Position numbers and translations under genes: made by a program. A model generated the notes under the pieces. The model made no database searches. It was not told where the DNA came from and saw only the letters and a list, made by a program, of their open reading frames with translations. DNA of 64,000 nucleotides from Amycolatopsis suaedae (lineage in GTDB: Bacteria > Actinomycetota > Actinomycetes > Mycobacteriales > Pseudonocardiaceae): NCBI RefSeq assembly GCF_004214935.1, contig NZ_SFCC01000020.1, forward strand, positions 62,001-126,000, given 5' to 3'. Within the stretch, counting starts at the first letter, position 1. Each line of letters begins with the position of its first letter. Positions 56,744 through 64,000 of the stretch are shown piece after piece.

Positions 56744-58252
56744 CTACACCACCGCGAGCGGCAGGGCGGTGGGGTGCACCGGGGCGGGCAGGTCGGACGC
56801 GCCGGTGAGGTAGGCGTCGACGGCGTTGGCCACCGAGCGGCCCTCCGCGATCGCCCACACCACCAGCGAGGCGCCCCGGTGCGCGTCGCCGCAGACGAAC
56901 ACGCCGGGGGCCGACGTCTGCCAGTCCGTGCCGCAGGACAGCGTGCCGCGCCGGGTCAGCTCCAGGCCGAGCCCGTCCAGCAACGGCATGTGCTCGACGC
57001 CCTCGAAGCCGATCGCCAGCAGCACCAGGTCCGCGGGCAGTTCCTCGACCTCGTCGCCGACCGGGACAACCTGCCGCTGACCGGTCTCCGGATCCCGCGA
57101 CACCTTGACCCGCCGCAGCTCGACGGCCCGCACGTTGCCGTCGTCGTCACCGACGAACCGGCTGACCGCCACGCCGAACTTGCGCTCGCCCGCTTCCTCG
57201 TGTGCCGGGTAGGTACGCAGGATGTACGGCCAGGTCGGCCACGGCGACCGGTCATCGTCCCGTGTGGACGGTGGCATCGGGTACTGGTCCAGCTGCGTCA
57301 CCGACAACGCCCCCTGCCGGGTCGCGGTGCCGTAGCAGTCCGCGCCGGTGTCGCCGCCGCCGATGATCACCACGTGTTTGCCGGCGGCGTCGATCTCGGC
57401 CGGGCCGTCGCCCTCGACGTACCGGTTGGCGGGCACCAGGTGCTCCATCGCCAGGTGGATGCCCTTCAGCTGCCGACCGGGGGTCACCGTGTCGTTCCGG
57501 CCACGCAGCGCACCGACCGCCAGCACCACCGCGTCGAACCGCTCACGCAGGTCCTCCACGGTCAGGTCCACGCCGACCTCGCAGCCGGTGATGAACGTCG
57601 TGCCCTCCTCCCGCAGCTGCGCGAGCCTGCGGTCGAGGACCTTCTTCTCCATCTTGAACTCGGGAATCCCGTACCGCAGCAGGCCGCCGAGCCGGTCGTC
57701 CCGCTCGAACACCGTGACCTCGTGCCCGGCCCGGGTGAGCTGCTGCGCCGCGGCCAGCCCGGCCGGGCCGGAGCCGACGACCGCGACGCGCTGGCCCGAG
57801 GCCACCGCCGCCTCCTGCGGCTTCACGTACCCGGCTTCCCAGGACTGGTCGGCGATCGTCGCTTCGACGCGCTTGATGGCCACCGGGCCGCCGGACAGCG
57901 GCGAGATCGACAGCACGCACGCCGCCTCACACGGCGCGGGGCACAGCTTCCCGGTGAACTCGGGGAAGTTGTTGGTGGCGTGCAGCCGGTCGCTGGCCGC
58001 GGCCCAGTCGCCACGGCGCACCAGGTCGTTCCACTCCGGGATCAGGTTGCCCAGCGGGCAGCCTGCCGTCCCCGAGTGGCAGAACGGGATTCCGCAGTCC
58101 ATGCAGCGCGTGGCCTGCGTACGCACCTGCTGGTTGCGCTCACCGGAGTCAACGTCGGCGTACACCTCTCGCCAGTCGGCGAGCCGGTCGGCGTGCGACC
58201 GCTTGGCGGGTTCGGCCCGCTCGTGCTTCAGGAAACCGGTCGGGTCAGCCAC
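56744..58252 (-). CDS. gltD: Glutamate synthase small subunit
   Basis: A 502-residue NADPH-dependent FAD subunit. N-terminal Fe-S ligands are in CMDCGIPFCHSGTAGCPLGN and LCPAPCEAACV; two nucleotide folds are VAVVGSGPAGLAAAQQL and HVVIIGGGDTGADC. It passes electrons to GltB. Its ATG lies 8 nt inside the end of gltB, so the two subunits are coupled. Confidence 0.95.
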   Translation of the reverse strand: MADPTGFLKHERAEPAKRSHADRLADWREVYADVDSGERNQQVRTQATRCMDCGIPFCHSGTAGCPLGNLIPEWNDLVRRGDWAAASDRLHATNNFPEFTGKLCPAPCEAACVLSISPLSGGPVAIKRVEATIADQSWEAGYVKPQEAAVASGQRVAVVGSGPAGLAAAQQLTRAGHEVTVFERDDRLGGLLRYGIPEFKMEKKVLDRRLAQLREEGTTFITGCEVGVDLTVEDLRERFDAVVLAVGALRGRNDTVTPGRQLKGIHLAMEHLVPANRYVEGDGPAEIDAAGKHVVIIGGGDTGADCYGTATRQGALSVTQLDQYPMPPSTRDDDRSPWPTWPYILRTYPAHEEAGERKFGVAVSRFVGDDDGNVRAVELRRVKVSRDPETGQRQVVPVGDEVEELPADLVLLAIGFEGVEHMPLLDGLGLELTRRGTLSCGTDWQTSAPGVFVCGDAHRGASLVVWAIAEGRSVANAVDAYLTGASDLPAPVHPTALPLAVV

Positions 58253-61200
58253 GGGACGCCTCCTCCATGATCGCCTCGTCGACGTCGCGGCCCGCCGCGC
58301 GAGCCGCCTTCGCCGCGTCCAGCACCCGCTGGTAGTCCCGCGGCATCACCTTGGTGAACGACGCCGAGCGTCGCGGCCAGTCGCCGAGCAGCGAGGCCGC
58401 CACGGCCGACCGGGTCAGGTCGTGGTGGCGCTGCACGGTCTTCTTCAGCCAGGCCAGGTCCTCCGAGTTCGGCTTGACCAGGTCGACCATCGCGCCGTTG
58501 ACCTGATCGGCGTCCAGGTCCAGCACGTAGCCCACACCGCCGGACATCCCGGCAGCCAGGTTGCGGCCGGTCGGCCCGAGCACGACCGCGCGGCCGCCGG
58601 TCATGTACTCGAAGGCATGGTCGCCGACGCCCTCGGACACCACGACGGCGCCGGAGTTGCGGACACAGAACCGCTCGCCCACCTGGCCGCGGATGAAGAT
58701 CTCGCCGCCGGTGGCGCCGTATGCGATCGTGTTGCCCGCGATGACCTGCTGCTCGGCGGCGAACTTCGCCTCCGGGTGCGGGCGCACGATGATCCGGCCG
58801 CCGGACAGCCCCTTGCCGACGTAGTCGTTGGCGTCGCCGACCATGTCCAGCGTGACGCCCCTGGGCAGGAACGCGCCCAGCGACTGGCCCGCCGATCCGG
58901 TCAGCAGCACGTGGATCGTGTCCTCGGGCAGCCCCTCGCCGCCGTAGCGGCGGGTGATCTCCGACCCGAGCAGCGTGCCGACCGTCCGGTTGACGTTGCG
59001 CACAGGCAACTCCAGCCGCACCGGGTGGGCATCCTCCAGCGACGCCTCCGCCAGCTGGATCAGCGTGCGGTCCAGCGCGTGCTCCAGACCGTGGTCCTGC
59101 TCGCGCACCTTGCGCCGCGCACCGCCGTAGGGCGTGCGCTCGGGCACGGCGAACACCGGCTCCAGGTTGAGCCCCTTGGCCTTCCAGTGCTCGACGGCGT
59201 CGTCGACGTCGAGCAGGTCGGCCCGGCCGACGGCCTCGTCGATCGTGCGCAGCCCCAGCGAAGCCAGCGTCTCGCGGACCTCCTGGGCGACGAACCGGAA
59301 GTAGTTGGCCACGTGCTCGGCCTGACCGGTGTACCGCTTTCGCAGGTCCGGGTTCTGCGTGGCGACGCCGACCGGGCAGGTGTCGAGGTGACAGACCCGC
59401 ATCATCACGCAGCCGGCCACGATCAGCGGCGCGGTGGCGAAACCGAACTCCTCGGCACCCAGCAGCGCCGCGGTCACCACGTCCTTGCCGGTCTTCATGG
59501 CGCCGTCCACCTGCACGGTGATGCGGTCACGCAACCCGTTGAGCAGCAACGTCTGCTGCGTCTCGGCCAGCCCGATCTCCCACGGCGTCCCGGCGTGCTT
59601 GAGCGAGTTCAGCGGCGACGCGCCGGTGCCGCCGTCGTGCCCGGAGATCAGCACGACGTCGGCGTGTGCCTTGGACACGCCCGCTGCCACCGTCCCGACG
59701 CCGAGCGAGCTGACCAGCTTCACGTGGATCCGGGCCCGCTCGTTGGCGTTCTTCAGGTCGTGAATCAGCTGCGCCAGGTCCTCGATGGAGTAGATGTCGT
59801 GGTGCGGCGGCGGGGAGATCAGCCCGACGCCCGGCGTCGAGTGCCGGGTCCGCGCGATCCACGGGTACACCTTGTTCGGCGGCAGCTGACCGCCCTCGCC
59901 CGGCTTGGCGCCTTGCGCCATCTTGATCTGGATGTCGTCGGCGTTGACCAGGTACTCGCTGGTCACCCCGAACCGCCCGCTGGCCACCTGCTTGATCGCG
60001 CTGCGGCGCTCGGGGTCGTAGAGCCGCTCCGGGTCCTCGCCACCCTCACCGGTGTTGGACCGCCCGCCGATCATGTTCATCGCGATGGCCAGCGTCTGGT
60101 GCGCCTCCATGGAGATGGAGCCGTAGGACATGGCACCGGTGTTGAACCGCCTGCAGATCGACTCGACCGACTCGACCTCCTCGACCGGGATCGGCTCGCG
60201 GCCCTCGGTGCGGTAGCGGAACAGGCCGCGCAGCACGCCGCCCTCGCGGTTGAGCCGGTGCACCTCGTCGGAGTAGGCGCGGTAGGCCTCCTCGCGCCGG
60301 GTCTTGCTCGCGTGCTGCAGCAGGAACACCGTCTCCGGGGTGAACAGGTGCAGCTCACCTTCGCGGCGGAAGGCGTACTCGCCACCGGTCTCCAGCCTGC
60401 GGTGCACCCGGTCGGTCGGGTTGTCCGGGTAGGCGCGGCGGTGGCGGGCGGCGACCTCCTCGGCCAGCACCTTCAGCCCCACGCCGCCCAGCTTCGAGCT
60501 GGTGCCGGTGAAGTACTCGTCGAGCAGGTCCTGGGACAGCCCGAGCGACTCGAAGACCTGTGCGGCGGTGTAGGCACCGACCGTCGAGATGCCCATCTTG
60601 GACATGATCTTCAGGACGCCCTTGACCAGCGCGGTGACGTAGTTGCGGATGGCCTTGGCCGGCTCGATGCCGGTGATCGCGCCCTGGCCGATCAGGTCCT
60701 CGATGCTCTCGAAGGCCAGGTACGGGTTGACCGCGGCCGCCCCGTAGCCCAGCAGCAGCGCGATGTGGTGCACCTCGCGGGCGTCACCGCTTTCCACGAC
60801 CAGCGCGACCCGCAGCCGTTCCTTGGTGCGCACCAGGTGGTGGTGCACGGCGGAGACCAGCAGCAGCGACGGGATCGGCGCCATGCGGTGGTCGGAGTCG
60901 CGGTCGGACAGCACCAGCGTGCGGGCCCCCGCGGCGATGGCCTCGGACGCCTCCCGGCGCACCCGCTCGATCGCGGCGGCCAGCGCCTCCTCGCCACCGT
61001 CTACTTCGTACAGTCCGGAAAGGACGGTGCAGGCGAAGCCGGGAAGGTCGCCGTCGTCGTTGATGTGGATGAGCTTGGCCAGCTCGTCGTTGTCGATGAC
61101 CGGGTACGGCAGCTGCACGTGCCTGCACGACGCCGGGCCCGGCTCCAGCAGGTTCTGCTCGGGGCCCATGATCCGGGCCATCGAGGTGACCAGTTCCTCG

Positions 61201-62822
61201 CGGATGGCGTCCAGCGGCGGGTTGGTGACCTGCGCGAAGCCCTGCTTGAAGTAGTCGTAGAGCAGCCGGGACCGCTTGGACAGCACCGCGGGCGGGGTGT
61301 CGGTGCCCATCGAGCCGATCGGCTCGGCGCCCTTGACCGCCATCGGCGAGAGCAGGATCTTCAGCTCCTCCTCGGTGTAGCCGAAGGACTGCTGCCTGCG
61401 CTGCACCGAGTCATGGCTCTGCACCACGTGGTCGCGGTCGGGCAGGTCGGCCAGCTGCAGCAGGCCGGCGTGCAGCCAGTCGCCGTAGGGCAGCTCGTCG
61501 GCCAGCCCGGCCTTGACCTCGCGGTCGTCCAGGATGCGGCCGGCTTCGGTGTCGACCAGGAACATCCGGCCCGGCTTCAGCCTGCCCTTGGCGACGACCT
61601 GGTCCGGCGCGACGTCGAGAACGCCTGCCTCGCTGGCCAGCACGACGCGGTCGTCGGCGGTGCGCCACCAGCGCGCCGGCCGCAGGCCGTTGCGGTCCAG
61701 CACCGCACCGACCAGCGAGCCATCGGTGAACGTCACGCAGGCCGGGCCGTCCCACGGCTCCATCAGGCTGGCGTGGAACTGGTAGAAGGCGCGGCGGGCC
61801 GGGTCCATGGTGGCGTGGTTCTCCCACGCCTCGGGGATCATCATCAGCACCGCGTGCGGCAGCGTCCGGCCGCCGAGGTGCAGCAGTTCGAGGACCTCGT
61901 CGAAGGACGCCGAGTCCGACGCCTCCGGCGAGCAGATCGGGTACAGCCTGCTCAGGTCACCGGGGATCAGGCCGGATTCCAGCAGGGCCTCGCGTGCCCG
62001 CATGCGGTTGCGGTTGCCGCGGATCGTGTTGATCTCGCCGTTGTGCGCCACGAACCGGAACGGGTGCGCCAGCGGCCACGACGGGAAGGTGTTGGTGGAG
62101 AACCGGCTGTGCACCACGGCGATGGCACTGGCCAGCCGCTCGTCGGTGAGGTCGGTGAAGAACGCGGGCAGCTGCTCGGTGGTGAGCATTCCCTTGTACA
62201 CCAACGTCCGCGCGGACAGCGACGGGAAGTAGACACCCTCCCCGGCGGCGGTGGCCGTCTCGTGCTCGGCCCGCTTGCGCAGGCAGAACGCCAGCCGGTC
62301 CAGCTCCAGGCCGGCCGGCCGGTCGCCGGACGCGCCGGCGAGACCGGCCACGAACAGCATGGCGAAGTGCGGCATGACCGAACGGGCCGTCGGGCCGACG
62401 CCAGCGTCCTCGGGGGCCACCGGCACGTCACGCCAGCCGAGGACCTCCAGGTTCTCCTCGCCGGCGACACGCTCGATGACCTCGACGGCCTTGCGGCGCT
62501 CGTCCTCGTCGACCGGCAGGAACACCATGCCCGCCGCGTAGCGGTGCCTGCCGCGCTCGTCGGGCTCGGGCAGATCGAAGGCGACCTCGGCCCGCAGCAG
62601 CTCGTCGGGCAGCTGCAGGAGGATGCCCGCTCCGTCGCCGCTGGTGGGCTCCGCGCCCGCGGCTCCGCGGTGCTCCAGATTGGCCAGTGCGGTCAGGCCG
62701 TCGGTGACGATGCCGTGGGAACGGCGGCCACGGACGTCGGCGACCATGGCGACTCCACAGGAGTCCCGCTCGGTGGTGGGATCGTACAAACCCTGGGCGG
62801 CGGGGGTGGCGGAGAAGATCAT
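58245..62822 (-). CDS. gltB: Glutamate synthase large subunit
   Basis: A 1525-residue enzyme making two glutamates from glutamine and 2-oxoglutarate. After a ~21-residue propeptide the amidotransferase nucleophile is Cys22 in RDSCGVAMVADV. The FMN synthase domain shows GEGGEDPERLYD and SGHDGGTGASPL, the 3Fe-4S ligands CVMMRVCHLDTCPVG, and the C-terminal GXGXG domain is complete. GGGAGG precedes ATG 62822 by ~7 nt. A very long open frame on the opposite strand is a GC shadow. Confidence 0.96.
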   Translation of the reverse strand: MIFSATPAAQGLYDPTTERDSCGVAMVADVRGRRSHGIVTDGLTALANLEHRGAAGAEPTSGDGAGILLQLPDELLRAEVAFDLPEPDERGRHRYAAGMVFLPVDEDERRKAVEVIERVAGEENLEVLGWRDVPVAPEDAGVGPTARSVMPHFAMLFVAGLAGASGDRPAGLELDRLAFCLRKRAEHETATAAGEGVYFPSLSARTLVYKGMLTTEQLPAFFTDLTDERLASAIAVVHSRFSTNTFPSWPLAHPFRFVAHNGEINTIRGNRNRMRAREALLESGLIPGDLSRLYPICSPEASDSASFDEVLELLHLGGRTLPHAVLMMIPEAWENHATMDPARRAFYQFHASLMEPWDGPACVTFTDGSLVGAVLDRNGLRPARWWRTADDRVVLASEAGVLDVAPDQVVAKGRLKPGRMFLVDTEAGRILDDREVKAGLADELPYGDWLHAGLLQLADLPDRDHVVQSHDSVQRRQQSFGYTEEELKILLSPMAVKGAEPIGSMGTDTPPAVLSKRSRLLYDYFKQGFAQVTNPPLDAIREELVTSMARIMGPEQNLLEPGPASCRHVQLPYPVIDNDELAKLIHINDDGDLPGFACTVLSGLYEVDGGEEALAAAIERVRREASEAIAAGARTLVLSDRDSDHRMAPIPSLLLVSAVHHHLVRTKERLRVALVVESGDAREVHHIALLLGYGAAAVNPYLAFESIEDLIGQGAITGIEPAKAIRNYVTALVKGVLKIMSKMGISTVGAYTAAQVFESLGLSQDLLDEYFTGTSSKLGGVGLKVLAEEVAARHRRAYPDNPTDRVHRRLETGGEYAFRREGELHLFTPETVFLLQHASKTRREEAYRAYSDEVHRLNREGGVLRGLFRYRTEGREPIPVEEVESVESICRRFNTGAMSYGSISMEAHQTLAIAMNMIGGRSNTGEGGEDPERLYDPERRSAIKQVASGRFGVTSEYLVNADDIQIKMAQGAKPGEGGQLPPNKVYPWIARTRHSTPGVGLISPPPHHDIYSIEDLAQLIHDLKNANERARIHVKLVSSLGVGTVAAGVSKAHADVVLISGHDGGTGASPLNSLKHAGTPWEIGLAETQQTLLLNGLRDRITVQVDGAMKTGKDVVTAALLGAEEFGFATAPLIVAGCVMMRVCHLDTCPVGVATQNPDLRKRYTGQAEHVANYFRFVAQEVRETLASLGLRTIDEAVGRADLLDVDDAVEHWKAKGLNLEPVFAVPERTPYGGARRKVREQDHGLEHALDRTLIQLAEASLEDAHPVRLELPVRNVNRTVGTLLGSEITRRYGGEGLPEDTIHVLLTGSAGQSLGAFLPRGVTLDMVGDANDYVGKGLSGGRIIVRPHPEAKFAAEQQVIAGNTIAYGATGGEIFIRGQVGERFCVRNSGAVVVSEGVGDHAFEYMTGGRAVVLGPTGRNLAAGMSGGVGYVLDLDADQVNGAMVDLVKPNSEDLAWLKKTVQRHHDLTRSAVAASLLGDWPRRSASFTKVMPRDYQRVLDAAKAARAAGRDVDEAIMEEASRG

Positions 62823-62914
62823 CAGGGGACCTCCCTCGTCGTGTCGTGCTCAGGCGGGAAAACTCCCCGTTCTTGCTGGCACGGGACGACGATGGCCCGC
62901 TCGTTGACGCGACT

Positions 62915-62930
62915 TTAACATCCCGGAAAC
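62915..62930. promoter_or_regulatory. GlnR-like half-site upstream of gltB
   Basis: TTAAC-ATCCCG-GAAAC fits one a-b pair of the GlnR pattern (gTnAC-N6-GaAAC) with one deviation, ~93 nt before gltB. A second pair is not evident. The 295-nt gap also holds a direct repeat CGGATTGCT at 63015 and 63025. Confidence 0.35.
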
Positions 62931-63104
62931 GTGTTGGCACCGGTTCGACGAGTGATTTACCACGTCGAAGCGTAACGATCTGAACGCAGGGAACGACATC
63001 GTTCTTGATGGGAGCGGATTGCTTCGGATTGCTAATTGTAGTCGCCCGTTCAGCCCACCGATTCTACCGGCCCCCGCTTCCCAGCGCTGACCGGTGACCG
63101 CTGG

Positions 63105-63110
63105 TAGCTT
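63105..63110 (+). promoter_or_regulatory. -10 box for leaderless binding-protein gene
   Basis: TAGCTT, 7 nt, ATG at 63118. Confidence 0.45.
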
Positions 63111-63117
63111 CCCCGCC

Positions 63118-64000
63118 ATGTCGAGGCGGTTGAGCGTCCTGTTCCTGTTGGTTGGATTGGTACTGGCCGGCTGCGCCGACCGTGAGCCCGCACCGGCTCC
63201 GGGGCCGCAGCAGGACGGGGCCTTCCCCGTGCAGCTGTCCCCCGCCGGTGCACCGTCGGTCACGGTGGCCAAGCGCCCCGAGCGGATCGTCGCGCTGTCG
63301 CCGACGGTCACCGAGGTGCTCTACGCCGTCGGCGCGGGCTCCCAGGTGGTGGCCGTCGACTCGGCGTCGGACTTCCCGCCGGAGGTTCCCAAGACGCCGC
63401 TGTCCGGCCTCTCCCCCGACCCGGAGGCCATCGCCGGCCACAACCCCGACCTCGTGGTGGTCAGCGCGGACCGGGACGGCAAGCTCGCCGCGGCCCTGCA
63501 GCGGACCGGGGTCACGACGCTGGTCGTGCCGGACGCCAAGACCCTGAACGAGGCCTACAGCCACATCGAGCTGCTGGGCAAGGCGACCGGCCACGCCGCC
63601 GAGGGTGCCGACGTCGCCCGGCGGACCAGGGAGGATCTGGACAAGATCGTCGCCGAGACACCGAAGCCCGCCAAACCACTGCGCTACTACCACGAGGTGG
63701 ACCAGACGTTCTACTCCGTCACCTCGGGCACGTTCATCGGGCAGGTCTACGCGAAGTTCGGCCTGGCCAACATCGCCGACGGCGGCGGGGTCGGCGACTA
63801 CCCGCAGCTGTCGTCGGAGAAGGTGCTGCAGGCCAACCCGGACCTGATCTTCCTCGCCGACACCAAGTGCTGCGGGCAGAGCCCGCAGACCGTCGCGCAA
63901 CGGCCCGGCTGGAACACGCTGACCGCCGTGAAGAACGGCAACGTGGTCGCCCTCAACGACGACGTGGCGTCCCGGTGGACCCCGCGCATCGTCGAGCTGG
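63118..64000 (+). CDS. BtuF/FhuD-type ABC binding lipoprotein, 5' part
   Basis: The first 294 codons of a metal-chelate or cobalamin binding lipoprotein; the gene runs off the window. Lipobox LAGC puts the lipid cysteine at residue 19. The cluster A-2 domain starts with PERIVALSPTVTEVLYAVGAG, then LSPDPEAIAGHNPDLVVVS, a helix backbone (ELLGKATGHAAEGADVARR) and FLADTKCCGQSPQTVAQRPGW. CC in the second lobe is uncommon for siderophore SBPs and occurs in cobalamin/other metal-chelate relatives; substrate left open. Permease and ATPase genes should follow outside. Confidence 0.88.
   Translation, partial: MSRRLSVLFLLVGLVLAGCADREPAPAPGPQQDGAFPVQLSPAGAPSVTVAKRPERIVALSPTVTEVLYAVGAGSQVVAVDSASDFPPEVPKTPLSGLSPDPEAIAGHNPDLVVVSADRDGKLAAALQRTGVTTLVVPDAKTLNEAYSHIELLGKATGHAAEGADVARRTREDLDKIVAETPKPAKPLRYYHEVDQTFYSVTSGTFIGQVYAKFGLANIADGGGVGDYPQLSSEKVLQANPDLIFLADTKCCGQSPQTVAQRPGWNTLTAVKNGNVVALNDDVASRWTPRIVEL

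Noticed and set aside
57348..62918. An 1856-codon open frame on the plus strand opposite gltB and gltD
   Set aside because: Shadow frame. The opposite strand encodes complete glutamate synthase subunits with all cofactor motifs.

Overview
The window is high-GC actinobacterial chromosome. Gene content, GTG starts, GTGA/ATGA overlaps and TANNNT -10 boxes placed 6-7 bases before start codons suggest a Pseudonocardiaceae member, probably Amycolatopsis or a close relative (inference from gene content and from the many GTGAAGG...CCTTCAC hairpins; no species search was possible). It looks like core chromosome: 56 protein-gene entries (two cut by the window edges, one internal pseudogene counted separately), no rRNA, tRNA, phage, transposase or CRISPR that I can see.

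Layout. 1-2.9 kb: 3' part of a gluABCD-type glutamate ABC importer. 3.1-3.5 kb: small secreted protein. 3.5-7.4 kb (minus): succinate dehydrogenase of the mycobacterial SDH1 type (small protein, membrane anchor, sdhA, sdhB). 7.6-10.1 kb: edd-eda, the Entner-Doudoroff pair, sharing with sdh a regulatory region that holds three CRP/GlxR-like dyads. 10.2-10.6 kb: a decayed VOC gene. 11.2-15.3 kb (minus): a membrane-anchored Hsp70-like protein, a 35-residue membrane peptide, DUF3046, recA, recX. 16-21 kb: lhr helicase and peptide deformylase. 21-26.8 kb: ACT-GNAT acetyltransferase, a VOC protein carrying an odd insert, then a divergent locus with two LexA boxes between a HEPN/DinB-fold pair and a pentapeptide/DinB-fold protein. 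26-33.6 kb: phosphoribosyltransferase, DMT exporter, DUF885 hydrolase, metF, gamma-glutamyltransferase, azlCD. 33.7-37.8 kb: CGNR regulator translationally coupled to carotenoid genes crtE-crtI-crtB (no cyclase, so lycopene or a relative is the likely end product here). 37.8-42.2 kb: F420-type oxidoreductase, sodium-solute symporter, CGNR regulator/MFS divergent pair. 42.1-46.3 kb: Rv2175c-like DNA-binding protein, PASTA kinase, NfeD-like OB protein, flotillin. 46.8-54.3 kb: wax ester synthase/DGAT, SARP-NB-ARC-TPR regulator, a fulvocin-like Cys-rich protein fused to a thioredoxin-fold domain, class II DAHP synthase and a formamidase-like cyclase. 54.3-64 kb: secreted protease, secreted lipase, gltBD glutamate synthase, and the start of a BtuF/FhuD-type binding lipoprotein.

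The most unusual content is non-coding. Four intergenic regions (about 15.4-15.9, 27.9-28.2, 40.3-40.45 and 46.35-46.7 kb) carry members of one repeat family made of 21/22-nt units around ACTCGCG in both orientations, a shared conserved core, and in the fullest copy 50-nt inverted terminal repeats matching at 46 of 50 positions. The ends of that element are half-copies of a 57-nt hairpin which occurs whole at three gene ends (2.87, 46.35 and 56.68 kb) with a compensatory base change in one copy. I do not recognise this family under any name. Coding candidates worth testing are the fulvocin-like fusion, the LexA-controlled HEPN/DinB-fold locus and the leaderless CGNR/MFS divergent pair with its dyad.
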